64,000 nucleotides of DNA from Acinetobacter pullicarnis (GTDB lineage: Bacteria > Pseudomonadota > Gammaproteobacteria > Pseudomonadales > Moraxellaceae). This document shows positions 50,510 through 58,425 of the stretch, one piece after another (positions within the stretch are counted from its first letter, which is position 1; each line of letters begins with the position of its first letter). A program made the position numbers and the translations under genes. The stretch lies in NCBI RefSeq assembly GCF_006352475.1, contig NZ_VCMZ01000001.1, forward strand, positions 1,922,001 to 1,986,000, in the 5' to 3' direction. The notes beneath the pieces are model-generated. The model saw only the letters and a program-made list of their open reading frames with translations. It searched no databases and had not been told where the DNA came from.

Positions 50510-53149
50510 GTGCTAGAAGCTTACCGCCAACACGTTGCTGAACGTGCCGCACTCGGAGTCCCACCTAAGCCACTTGATGATGTTCAAACTGCTGACTTGG
50601 TTGAACTGTTAAAAAACCCACCTGCAGGTGAAGAAGCATTCTTAGTTGATTTGCTTGAAAACCGTATTCCTGCTGGGGTTGACCAAGCTGCTTATGTGAA
50701 AGCTGCTTTCTTAGCTGCTGTTGCAAAAGGCCAAACGACTTCACCGCTTGTGACCAAAGAACGTGCTGTTTACCTTTTAGGTACGATGCTTGGTGGTTAT
50801 AACGTTGCGCCTTTAGTTGATTTGCTTGACGATGCAGCACTTTCTTCTTTAGCTGCTGAAGCATTGAAAAAAACATTGCTTGTATTTGATTCATTCCATG
50901 ATGTGTCAGAAAAAGCCAAAGCGGGTAACGCTAACGCACAAGCTGTATTACAGTCTTGGGCAGATGCTGAATGGTTCACGAGCCGTCCTGACGTTCCAGC
51001 TGAAATCAAAATCACTGTGCTTAAAGTGACTGGCGAAACCAATACAGATGACTTGTCACCAGCACAAGACGCTTGGAGCCGCCCAGACATTCCATTACAT
51101 GCAAATGCAATGTTGAAAAACGAACGTGATGGCATCAATCCTGAACAACCAGGTGAAGTCGGTCCGTTAAAACAAATCGAAGCACTTAAAGCAATTGGTA
51201 ACCAAGTTGCATATGTGGGTGACGTTGTAGGTACCGGTTCAAGCCGTAAATCTGCTACGAACTCAGTACTTTGGTTCACAGGCGACGACATTCCACACAT
51301 TCCAAACAAAAAAGATGGTGGTGTGTGCTTAGGTTCTAAAATTGCCCCTATTTTCTTCAACACCATGGAAGATGCTGGCGCATTACCTGTAGAAATTGAC
51401 GTTTCTAACATGAACATGGGTGATGAAGTTGTTCTTAAAATCGATCATGCAACTGCGAAAGTTACTGCATTTAAAGATGGCGAACAAATTGCTGAAGCTG
51501 ACCTTAAAACGCCAGTACTTCTTGATGAAGTCCGTGCGGGTGGTCGTATTAACCTCATCATCGGCCGTGGTTTAACAACCAAAGCACGTGAAGAGTTGGG
51601 TTTACCTGTTTCAACTGTATTCCGTACTCCAGTTCAGCCTGAGAACACCAGCAAAGGCTTTACTCAAGCACAGAAAATGGTTGGCCGCGCATGTGGTCTA
51701 GCAGAAGGTCAAGGCGTTCGTCCGGGTACTTACTGTGAACCACGTATGACCACTGTTGGTTCACAAGATACCACAGGTCCAATGACACGTGACGAATTGA
51801 AAGATTTGGCTTGCTTAGGTTTCTCTGCAGACCTCGTAATGCAATCTTTCTGTCACACTGCTGCATATCCAAAACCAGTTGACGTACAAATGCAACACTC
51901 ACTACCGGACTTCATTATGAACCGTGGTGGTGTGTCTTTACGTCCAGGTGACGGTATTATTCACTCTTGGTTAAACCGTATGCTTCTTCCAGATACTGTT
52001 GGTACTGGCGGTGACTCGCATACACGTTTCCCAATTGGTATTTCTTTCCCAGCGGGTTCTGGCTTAGTGGCATTTGCTGCAGCGACTGGTGTTATGCCAC
52101 TCGATATGCCTGAATCTATCTTGGTTAAGTTCAAAGGTAAAATGCAAGCTGGTATCACACTACGTGACTTGGTTCATGCGATTCCTTACTATGCCATCAA
52201 GGCGGGTGACTTAACTGTAGAGAAAAAAGGTAAGAAAAACATTTTCTCTGGTCGTATCCTCGAGATCGATTTAACAGAAATGGAAACTGAACTAACTGTA
52301 GAACAAGCATTCGAACTTTCTGATGCTTCTGCTGAACGTTCTGCTGCGGGTTGTTCAATTACACTTTCTGAAGGGAAAGTTGCTGAATACCTACAGTCAA
52401 ACATTACCATGTTGAAATGGATGATTTCTGAAGGTTATGGCGATGCACGTACTATGGCTCGCCGTGTTGAAAACATGGAAAAATGGTTAGCAAACCCAAG
52501 CTTGCTTAAAGCTGACGCAGATGCTGAATACACCAAAGTCTATGAAATCGACCTTGCTGAAATCACTGAACCTGTACTTTGCTGCCCGAACGATCCAGAT
52601 GATGCAAAATTACTTTCTGACGTTCAAGGCGTGAAAATTGACGAAGTATTCGTTGGTTCATGTATGACCAACATCGGTCATTTCCGTGCGACTGGTAAGT
52701 TGTTAGAAAACGTACCAGGTGGTTCATTGACTACGCGTTTGTGGATCGCTCCACCAACACGTATGGATGAACATCAGTTGATGGAAGAAGGCTTCTATAA
52801 CATCTATGGTAAAGCTGGCGCACGTACAGAAATGCCTGGTTGTTCACTATGTATGGGTAACCAAGCACGTGTTGCACCAAATACGACTTGTGTATCAACG
52901 TCTACACGTAACTTCCCGAACCGTCTAGGTCAAGGTGCGAATGTATACTTAGCATCAGCTGAGCTTGCATCTGTAGCTGCAGTGTTGGGTAAACTTCCAA
53001 CACCTGCTGAATATCAAGAATATGCTGCTCAAATTGATAGCATGTCTGCAGATATCTACAAGTACTTAAACTTTGACAAGATGGCTGAATATACTAAAGC
53101 AGCTGCTGAAGTCGATACCAAAAAAATCTCTGCGGCTCAATTGGCTTAA
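50510..53149 (+). CDS. acnB: Aconitate hydratase B
   Basis: AcnB interconverts citrate and isocitrate in the TCA cycle and, as apo-protein, can bind RNA. The 879-residue product starts with the HEAT-like N-terminal domain typical of the B type (VAERAALGVPPKPLDDVQTA), then the swivel domain with YVGDVVGTGSSRKSATNS. The cluster cysteines lie in VGSCMTNIGHFRATGK and the CSLCMGNQARVAP motif. It starts with GTG at 50510, preceded by AAAGAGGAA at about -10. It is transcribed alone with a strong terminator; codon use looks highly expressed. Confidence 0.97.
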   Translation: MLEAYRQHVAERAALGVPPKPLDDVQTADLVELLKNPPAGEEAFLVDLLENRIPAGVDQAAYVKAAFLAAVAKGQTTSPLVTKERAVYLLGTMLGGYNVAPLVDLLDDAALSSLAAEALKKTLLVFDSFHDVSEKAKAGNANAQAVLQSWADAEWFTSRPDVPAEIKITVLKVTGETNTDDLSPAQDAWSRPDIPLHANAMLKNERDGINPEQPGEVGPLKQIEALKAIGNQVAYVGDVVGTGSSRKSATNSVLWFTGDDIPHIPNKKDGGVCLGSKIAPIFFNTMEDAGALPVEIDVSNMNMGDEVVLKIDHATAKVTAFKDGEQIAEADLKTPVLLDEVRAGGRINLIIGRGLTTKAREELGLPVSTVFRTPVQPENTSKGFTQAQKMVGRACGLAEGQGVRPGTYCEPRMTTVGSQDTTGPMTRDELKDLACLGFSADLVMQSFCHTAAYPKPVDVQMQHSLPDFIMNRGGVSLRPGDGIIHSWLNRMLLPDTVGTGGDSHTRFPIGISFPAGSGLVAFAAATGVMPLDMPESILVKFKGKMQAGITLRDLVHAIPYYAIKAGDLTVEKKGKKNIFSGRILEIDLTEMETELTVEQAFELSDASAERSAAGCSITLSEGKVAEYLQSNITMLKWMISEGYGDARTMARRVENMEKWLANPSLLKADADAEYTKVYEIDLAEITEPVLCCPNDPDDAKLLSDVQGVKIDEVFVGSCMTNIGHFRATGKLLENVPGGSLTTRLWIAPPTRMDEHQLMEEGFYNIYGKAGARTEMPGCSLCMGNQARVAPNTTCVSTSTRNFPNRLGQGANVYLASAELASVAAVLGKLPTPAEYQEYAAQIDSMSADIYKYLNFDKMAEYTKAAAEVDTKKISAAQLA

Positions 53150-53168
53150 TTGATCTCGTAGTATCAAT

Positions 53169-53197
53169 AAGGGCTGATTATTCAGCCCTTATTTTTT
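53169..53197 (+). terminator. Terminator after acnB
   Basis: AAGGGCTGA (53169-53177) pairs with TCAGCCCTT (53182-53190) and is followed by a T-run. Confidence 0.9.
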
Positions 53198-53390
53198 TGG
53201 AGAGCTTAAAATTAAAAATGATGATCACCGGCAAAGACAGTTTAGTTTGCAGTATCACCAAGCTAAAAAGTGTGAGCGTTGGGAGTATTTGAGCATAGGT
53301 TATGCTTAACTTTACTTGTGATAAATCGTATTGTTTTATGACATTGTTTTTAAATAGAACTTTAGCGATTTGATAAAAACAGCGAAGGAT

Positions 53391-53420
53391 TTAACCCTTT
53401 TTTATTGTTGATGCTATAAT
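53391..53420 (+). promoter_or_regulatory. Sigma70 promoter with extended -10
   Basis: TTAACC (-35, 53391-53396) and TATAAT (-10, 53415-53420) are 18 bases apart, with TG one base before the -10 hexamer. It lies about 36 bases before the next start and is the best promoter match I found by eye. Confidence 0.5.
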
Positions 53421-53456
53421 GCGGCAAGATTAGTCGATGTTGGACTGGAGAAGGTG

Positions 53457-53645
53457 ATGCTATTTTTTTCAACAGAACGTCAGATTCGTAAAAAATTATT
53501 AGACAAATCGGATAGTAGTAAATACATCCGCGAAGATGCTGATCCTGAAAAAGTCGTGGCTGAAACCATGCGCTTGGTACAGCTTGAACTGGCACGTAAG
53601 CGTGAAGCACGTTTACTTCAGAGCCTAACCCTTACCAACGAATGA
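53457..53645 (+). CDS. Unknown short charged protein
   Basis: This encodes 62 residues starting MLFFSTERQIRKKLLDKSDS and ending with a long amphipathic helix (VVAETMRLVQLELARKREAR). GGAGAAGG directly precedes the ATG, a good ribosome site, and a good promoter lies upstream. No family is recognised. The membrane-protein gene starts ten bases after its stop and is likely in the same transcript. Confidence 0.6.
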   Translation: MLFFSTERQIRKKLLDKSDSSKYIREDADPEKVVAETMRLVQLELARKREARLLQSLTLTNE

Positions 53646-53654
53646 AAAAAATGA

Positions 53655-54773
53655 ATGAATGGAATATTTTTAGCCCTTAGTGTCATTGTTATTGGCTATA
53701 TTTATCAAAACAGAAACTTAGTTACCAAATACTCAACCACTGAAATGCCTGCACATCATTTATATTATAAAAGTGCAATTACAGGGTTTATCTTTTTCTT
53801 TATTGGTTTAGTTTGCACCTTTATTGTATTACTTAAACTTTCACTGATCGAATATCACCACGATAAAAATCTAATCGACAATATTGCATTTCTTCCAGAT
53901 TTGAAAATACTCTGGTTCATGGGCTTTTGTTGTGCGTTGGTGATTTGCATCTTATTTGTCTGGTTAAAAAATTATATTCTGCTGCATGGTATTGATCGGG
54001 TTAATAATATCAATAAAATCTACGCCATGACTTTAACCACACCACTCGATAAACTGTTAAATGACTCGGCCTTTCTCTCTGAAGATGATTTTAAAAATAA
54101 AATTGTCATGCTCAGTATGGATGATAAAAAGATTTATGTGGGTACCGTGTTTCCTGACCGAAAAATATTTGAACGTTTTCTCTACGGACAAACAGAGTTT
54201 ATTTTTTGCCCGATGTATAGTGGGTATCGGCATAAAGAAACGCTAGAGTTAGTCATTACCACCGATTACTTAAAAGACCAAAATGCGGATCATCATAAAT
54301 ACCAAGTAATTTTAAATCGCAAGAATATTGTCACGGCGACCAAAATTGATTTAGACACTTTATTTGATTTTATGGACAAGGAAGATTTTCTAAATAAACT
54401 AAATACTGTTTATGTGAAGAAATTACCGGTATTGGTGACCATGAAAAATAAAAATATTTATATTGGTCGATTGGCCGATAATATTTCAGCATATTCGACT
54501 TTAAGTGATGTTATTCACTTGGGCTTAAATTTATCGTATCAGTGTATTTATGAGCGAGATCAATTGAAAATTGATCAGTACTATGATTTTAGTAATACCA
54601 AAGATTTATATTGTAGTGTCAGCTTTAGAGAGGTCGAGAGTATTTGGTTTAGGACCAAGCCTGAAGATATTTGGCTTAAAAACAAACGTATGTCACCAGA
54701 GCTATTGCTTAAATTATTTGAGCATCGACTGGTCGATCAGCGTGAAATTGTCGAAGAAGAGCAACCGTTGTAA
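53655..54773 (+). CDS. Unknown membrane protein with a cytoplasmic domain
   Basis: This encodes 372 residues. There are three hydrophobic segments (about residues 1-14, 42-65 and 85-108), followed by a soluble C-terminal part of about 260 residues. The soluble part carries paired repeats of a beta-rich unit (KIVMLSMDDKKIYVGTVFPD and VLVTMKNKNIYIGRLADNIS), each of the form KI/N-I-Y-I/V-G. The repeat suggests a duplicated domain. Family unknown; a membrane-anchored sensory or scaffold role would be a guess. Confidence 0.55.
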   Translation: MNGIFLALSVIVIGYIYQNRNLVTKYSTTEMPAHHLYYKSAITGFIFFFIGLVCTFIVLLKLSLIEYHHDKNLIDNIAFLPDLKILWFMGFCCALVICILFVWLKNYILLHGIDRVNNINKIYAMTLTTPLDKLLNDSAFLSEDDFKNKIVMLSMDDKKIYVGTVFPDRKIFERFLYGQTEFIFCPMYSGYRHKETLELVITTDYLKDQNADHHKYQVILNRKNIVTATKIDLDTLFDFMDKEDFLNKLNTVYVKKLPVLVTMKNKNIYIGRLADNISAYSTLSDVIHLGLNLSYQCIYERDQLKIDQYYDFSNTKDLYCSVSFREVESIWFRTKPEDIWLKNKRMSPELLLKLFEHRLVDQREIVEEEQPL

Positions 54774-54837
54774 GTCTAGGTTTCGTTGGTGATGTTGAAG
54801 CGGCTTATTTATTTCGATTAAGAGTCAGTATTGAGAA

Positions 54838-54969
54838 CTAACATGTACCTGGTTGAACAATAGATTGTAGTGCGTTCTTATAACTTTCAGGGCTATAGAT
54901 ATTCGTGGTTTTGCAACGATCTGCGTTACATTAAATACTAAAATCAATTGTAAATTTCTCGCCAAAGTT
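54838..54969 (-). pseudogene. Decayed end of an unknown minus-strand gene
   Basis: One minus-strand frame reads NFGEKFTIDFSI, a TAA stop at 54931-54933, then CNADRCKTTNIYSPESYKNA and LQSIVQPGTC with a real stop at 54838. The coherent, protein-like sequence across a single stop is typical of a decayed gene. The family is unknown. Confidence 0.35.
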
Positions 54970-54980
54970 TTTAACCTGAA

Positions 54981-55020
54981 TTCAATCAAGCCCAATAATG
55001 TAGTATTGGACTTGATTGAA
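54981..55020. terminator. Long hairpin downstream of the ECF operon
   Basis: TTCAATCAAGCCCAATA (54981-54997) pairs with TATTGGACTTGATTGAA (55004-55020), a 17-bp stem with one wobble pair and a six-base loop. No clear T-run follows on either strand, so termination is likely but not certain. Confidence 0.45.
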
Positions 55021-55074
55021 TCACGAATGAAAATATTTATAGGTATATTGAGCGTGTATAAACCATGCGATACA

Positions 55075-56502
55075 TTAAGCCTTTAAGAAATCTAAAATAC
55101 GCTGTTCATTATTTTTTACCGTAATGAATGCTGAGCCAGAATCCTGTAATAAAATCGCACGATGACAGGTCTTTAAAATAAACTCATAATCATGGCTAAT
55201 AATAAAGATACTCGCGCTTTGGGTCTTTTGCTTGAGTACTTCAGCGACACTGAGCATACGTGCATAGTCTAGTCCCGAGGTTGGCTCATCTAAAATTAAA
55301 TAGGGCACATTCTGCATACAAGCAACTGCGATACAAACCCTTTGCTTTTCACCGCCAGAACGCATTTGTGGAAGCTTGGTTCGCATATGCCACAAGTCCA
55401 GTTGTTGCAAGAGTTTCTTGGCCAAATGTAATTGCTCAATTGCATGTTGCCCAGCCAACAACTCTTGTTCAATGGTCTCGAAGAATAATTGTGAGTCGGT
55501 ATCTTGCATTACATAGTAACTCTGCGCTAAACGCTGTTTGGGCGTTACTCCCGTACAGACTTCACCAGATTTAATCTTGCTCAGACCACAGAGTTGCCGT
55601 GCGAAGGTACTTTTACCAATCCCATTTTTCCCAAGCACCGCAATAATTTCTCCCTCTAACATAGAGAGATTTAAATTGCTGAGTAATACTTGCTGCGGGT
55701 GTTGTATCGTGAGATTTTTGCATAACTGAATCTCAGCCTGCCCAGTTAGATATTCAGCTTCAGCCTGTAATTGATTATAGTGCAGCGGTCTGAGTGCATA
55801 TTCCTGATAATCAAAATCGACCAATTCTGCTGCAGAAATAACGTTGCTAATTTCTCCATTTTTCATGATAACCAGGCGATCTAGAATATCCTTTAAGAAA
55901 AATAAACGGTGCTCTGAAATAATAATGGTTTTACCCATGTGTTTGAGCTGTTTTAAAATTTCCCCAAGTTCATATGCAGATTTTAAATCGAGGTTTGCAC
56001 TCGGCTCATCCAGCAAAATAATCGGGCTGTCATGCACTAAAGTTGAGGCAATCGCAACTTTTTGCTTTTCTCCGGAAGAAAGTCTATGGACTTCAGCAGA
56101 CATCAAATGTTCAATATTTAATAACTGACATGCTTTACGTACACGGGCTCTAAGTTCTTGCCGTTCTAAACCAAAGTTTTCACCAATTAAAGCAATTTCA
56201 TCTTCTACGATATTAGAGAAAAACTGTGACTTTGGATTTTGAAAAACATTTGCAATCCATTTACCTAATTCACCCACAGCCATTTGAGTAATAGGCTGAC
56301 CTTGAATCAGAATTTGTCCAGTTAAATGACCTTGATAATATTTGGGAATAAGCCCATTAATGATTTTGGTCAGCGTGGTTTTACCACAACCCGAACTTCC
56401 GGTAATGACAATGAGTTCGCCAGCTTTGATTTTTAGATTGATATCTTTTAAACCATCAGTCTGACCGTCATAACAAAAATTGATATCTTTTAATTCCAGC
56501 AT
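55075..56502 (-). CDS. ECF-type transporter ATPase, two fused ATP-binding domains
   Basis: This 475-residue protein joins two ABC ATPase halves, like fused EcfA1-EcfA2. Half 1 has Walker A GSSGCGKTT (residues 35-43), signature LSSGEKQKVAIAS and Walker B IILLDEPSANLD. Half 2 has GKNGIGKST, RSGGEKQRVCIAVA and YLILDEPTSGLD. Energy-coupling-factor ATPases drive vitamin or metal uptake with a shared EcfT and a substrate-binding S component, both encoded upstream. Its start overlaps the EcfT gene by 13 bases. Such a fusion resembles YkoD-type proteins of Firmicutes. The order is S component, EcfT, ATPase. Confidence 0.93.
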   Translation of the reverse strand: MLELKDINFCYDGQTDGLKDINLKIKAGELIVITGSSGCGKTTLTKIINGLIPKYYQGHLTGQILIQGQPITQMAVGELGKWIANVFQNPKSQFFSNIVEDEIALIGENFGLERQELRARVRKACQLLNIEHLMSAEVHRLSSGEKQKVAIASTLVHDSPIILLDEPSANLDLKSAYELGEILKQLKHMGKTIIISEHRLFFLKDILDRLVIMKNGEISNVISAAELVDFDYQEYALRPLHYNQLQAEAEYLTGQAEIQLCKNLTIQHPQQVLLSNLNLSMLEGEIIAVLGKNGIGKSTFARQLCGLSKIKSGEVCTGVTPKQRLAQSYYVMQDTDSQLFFETIEQELLAGQHAIEQLHLAKKLLQQLDLWHMRTKLPQMRSGGEKQRVCIAVACMQNVPYLILDEPTSGLDYARMLSVAEVLKQKTQSASIFIISHDYEFILKTCHRAILLQDSGSAFITVKNNEQRILDFLKA

Positions 56503-57152
56503 AACGCACCCAATAAAATAGCAATAAATGCCAATAGCACCAAGCCATCTTGTATTTTAAAACCGACTTCATGATAGCAACTACGTTGCCCTTGATATTC
56601 AATGCCTTTGGTCGTAACAGATTCAGCAATATCACTTGCCGTATTCAAAGCCTTATGGATCAGCGGAATGGCCAAATAGCGAAAGGAGTTATAAGGATGC
56701 AGCCAACCGAACTTGAATTTACGAATTTTCATGCTGTCACGAATATTAGACAGTGACTCGGTGAAGTCAGGAAAATACCGCAAAGCAATCGCGAGAGGGA
56801 TAATTACTTTAATTGGAATACGTAGCTTTAATAGGGCTGCAACTAAATGCCCAGTTGAGTAGCAACGCATCAGATCCACCAAAATTAAAATAATGGTAAA
56901 GCGATATAAAAAGAAACTCAGCATGCCAAAGAATTTAAATGCAACCGATGATTCAGAATAAATCAGCAGCAGATGTAAGCTATAAGTGATAACGCCATAA
57001 ATAATATAGCGGTAGGTACTCGGTCTTTTCTGCCAAAACGCGATGCAAATGACCAAGGTCAATGCAGCAAAATAAAATGGCGTAGGCAAGCTTGCGAGTG
57101 CAATACTTGCCATAAGCATCAGAATAAAAACAGTACGAGGGTCTAAATTCAT
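56490..57152 (-). CDS. ECF transporter transmembrane protein EcfT (CbiQ family)
   Basis: This encodes 220 residues with about five hydrophobic segments. The CbiQ/EcfT coupling region is visible as IKVIIPLAIALRYFPDFTESLSN followed by RDSMKIRKFKF, then the second helix ALNTASDIAESVTTKGIEYQ. These two Ala/Arg-containing coupling helices contact the ATPases. It is a scaffold that turns ATP hydrolysis into toppling of the S component. It starts three bases after the S component and overlaps the ATPase. Confidence 0.9.
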   Translation of the reverse strand: MNLDPRTVFILMLMASIALASLPTPFYFAALTLVICIAFWQKRPSTYRYIIYGVITYSLHLLLIYSESSVAFKFFGMLSFFLYRFTIILILVDLMRCYSTGHLVAALLKLRIPIKVIIPLAIALRYFPDFTESLSNIRDSMKIRKFKFGWLHPYNSFRYLAIPLIHKALNTASDIAESVTTKGIEYQGQRSCYHEVGFKIQDGLVLLAFIAILLGALCWN

Positions 57153-57155
57153 GAT

Positions 57156-57785
57156 TTATAACTGATCCAATAAACTATTTTTATTATTTTCTGTGAAGAA
57201 CTTTTTATATAGCAACACTCCGAAAATACCACCAGCGCAAGCAAATAAAGAAGTGAAGATCAATATTTTAGAAACAAAGGCGAGATTGGTGTATTTGGCG
57301 ACATGTGCAACGGCATCTGCCTCAGTAAACATTTCTGGAAACTGACTCATCAGGCCTGATTGTCCAAGAATCCAGACAAAAAATCCTGGGTGCAAACTAT
57401 AAATAGCACCATAGACGGTATAGGCAATAATAATCCGGAAGTTAGAATGATATCCTTGGCCAGATAAAATCAGCTCTCCAATTAATGTGGCAGGAATAAT
57501 CACAAGGCTCATTTGCCATAAACCCATCAAACTAAATAAGATGGAAAACACCACGCCAAAAAGAAAGAAACATCCTGGTTTAGCAATCTTTTTCAGCATG
57601 ACCACAAAGATAATACCAGCCAATAATAATGAAGGGCCGACATGAGCATAAATTCCGATATCACCCAATAGCGGGGTGATAAATGTGGCAACCAATGAAT
57701 TACAAATAAATGCCATGGTCGCCAATACGCCAATAATCGAGAGATCTTTAATATTTAAATTTTTCACAATAGAGATACGCTTCAT
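57156..57785 (-). CDS. MptD/Trep_Strep-family ECF substrate-binding (S) component
   Basis: This encodes 209 residues with about six hydrophobic segments. The N-terminus KDLSIIGVLATMAFICNSLVA, then YAHVGPSLLLAGIIFVVMLKKI and the KPGCFFLFG motif, matches the Trep_Strep/MptD class of ECF S components. The S component binds the substrate in the membrane; in this family the ligand is not established. The operon order (S, T, fused A) and tight spacing (three bases to EcfT) make a complete transporter. Few gammaproteobacteria carry such a set. Confidence 0.82.
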   Translation of the reverse strand: MKRISIVKNLNIKDLSIIGVLATMAFICNSLVATFITPLLGDIGIYAHVGPSLLLAGIIFVVMLKKIAKPGCFFLFGVVFSILFSLMGLWQMSLVIIPATLIGELILSGQGYHSNFRIIIAYTVYGAIYSLHPGFFVWILGQSGLMSQFPEMFTEADAVAHVAKYTNLAFVSKILIFTSLFACAGGIFGVLLYKKFFTENNKNSLLDQL

Positions 57786-57803
57786 TAAAAATTCAAATGA
57801 GAA

Positions 57804-57830
57804 ACTATATCATTTGTGTTTGTTTCTCAA
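57804..57830 (-). promoter_or_regulatory. Possible promoter and inverted repeat upstream of the ECF operon
   Basis: On the minus strand TTGAGA and TATAGT are 15 bases apart, a slightly short spacer. The same stretch holds an inverted repeat GAGAAAC (57799-57805) and GTTTCTC (57822-57828), which could be an operator overlapping the promoter. Confidence 0.3.
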
Positions 57831-57923
57831 TCATCGATGTCGGCTATCAGGTGATATGTCTGAATTTCGATAACAATATTTGAATTACTTGGGAGTTGTT
57901 TCAATTTTGGAGTCAAGCATCAT

Positions 57924-58076
57924 GTGTCCAGTACTTCCACAGAAAGCATCGTTAACTACACCAACGCAAGTTTAAACCTGCTCGAACAGTGTGTTGCAGA
58001 ATGTCGACTTATGGCAAAAGCAGCTGATGCAGAGCGAATTGATAAAGAGCGATTGAATGAGGCGTGGCCTGAGTGA
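57924..58076 (+). CDS. Possible small protein (50 residues)
   Basis: A GTG-started frame with GGAG 11 bases upstream encodes VSSTSTESIVNYTNASLNLL, then a helical stretch EQCVAECRLMAKAADAERID and KERLNEAWPE. A terminator-like hairpin follows 68 bases after the stop. Its helical, Ala- and charge-rich composition looks like real protein, but the start is weak. It may instead be the end of a lost gene. Confidence 0.3.
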   Translation: MSSTSTESIVNYTNASLNLLEQCVAECRLMAKAADAERIDKERLNEAWPE

Positions 58077-58143
58077 GTTGAAATATAAGGATGGACTTAG
58101 AAATACTGGTTAAGTATTATCACGTGAAACGTGAAAAATCATT

Positions 58144-58176
58144 AAAAATCCCAAACAGTGATGATTTGGCTTTTTT
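58144..58176 (+). terminator. Terminator after the possible small protein
   Basis: A-rich sequence, CCAAA, nine unpaired bases, TTTGG and TTTTTT give the A-tract/stem/T-tract form AAAAATCCCAAA...TTTGGCTTTTTT. Confidence 0.55.
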
Positions 58177-58242
58177 AATAAATTAAGTGATTGATTTTTA
58201 TTTGGATATTTGAAAGTTTCGCATAACCCGTATTATGTTAAT

Positions 58243-58379
58243 TTTAGAAATACTTATAAAAATTTAAAAGCTGAAAAAATTTATCCAGCAATGATGCAAA
58301 AGAAATATGTAAAATCGAACATAATGGCTGAAGGCGTAGGTTTTGTGGTCGCTTCCTAATAGTCTTCAGCCAATTTTTT
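58243..58379 (+). ncRNA. Candidate small RNA with terminal hairpin
   Basis: TATTAT at 58231-58236, with TTGAAA 15 bases before it, could start a transcript near 58243. The end is a strong hairpin, GGCTGAAG (58326-58333) with CTTCAGCC (58364-58371) and inner GCG/CGC pairing, followed by TTTTTT at 58374-58379. No open frame of interest lies between. The start is inferred; the hairpin is seen directly. Confidence 0.35.
58326..58379 (+). terminator. Terminator hairpin before the TonB-like gene
   Basis: GGCTGAAG and CTTCAGCC pair around a structured 30-base loop, with T-run from 58374. It ends a plus-strand transcript about 47 bases before the next start. Confidence 0.65.
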
Positions 58380-58425
58380 AAATCTATTTCTTAACCAAGA
58401 TTCAGATTAATTAGGTTATATAATT

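Larger units (their letters stand above)
53150..53456. other. Intergenic stretch after acnB
   Basis: After the terminator, about 250 bases of AT-rich sequence hold only a likely promoter (53391-53420). No further gene is seen. Confidence 0.5.
57786..58425. other. 640-base gap with a small frame and two terminators
   Basis: Between the ECF operon and the TonB-like gene I see a possible small coding frame (57924-58076), a terminator at 58144-58176 and a possible small RNA with a terminal hairpin (58243-58379). The rest is AT-rich sequence without a gene. Confidence 0.5.

Noticed and set aside
50797..51417. 206-codon open frame on the minus strand inside acnB
   Set aside because: It is fully antisense to a clear, highly conserved gene, shows no recognisable protein features and arises from codon bias of acnB.
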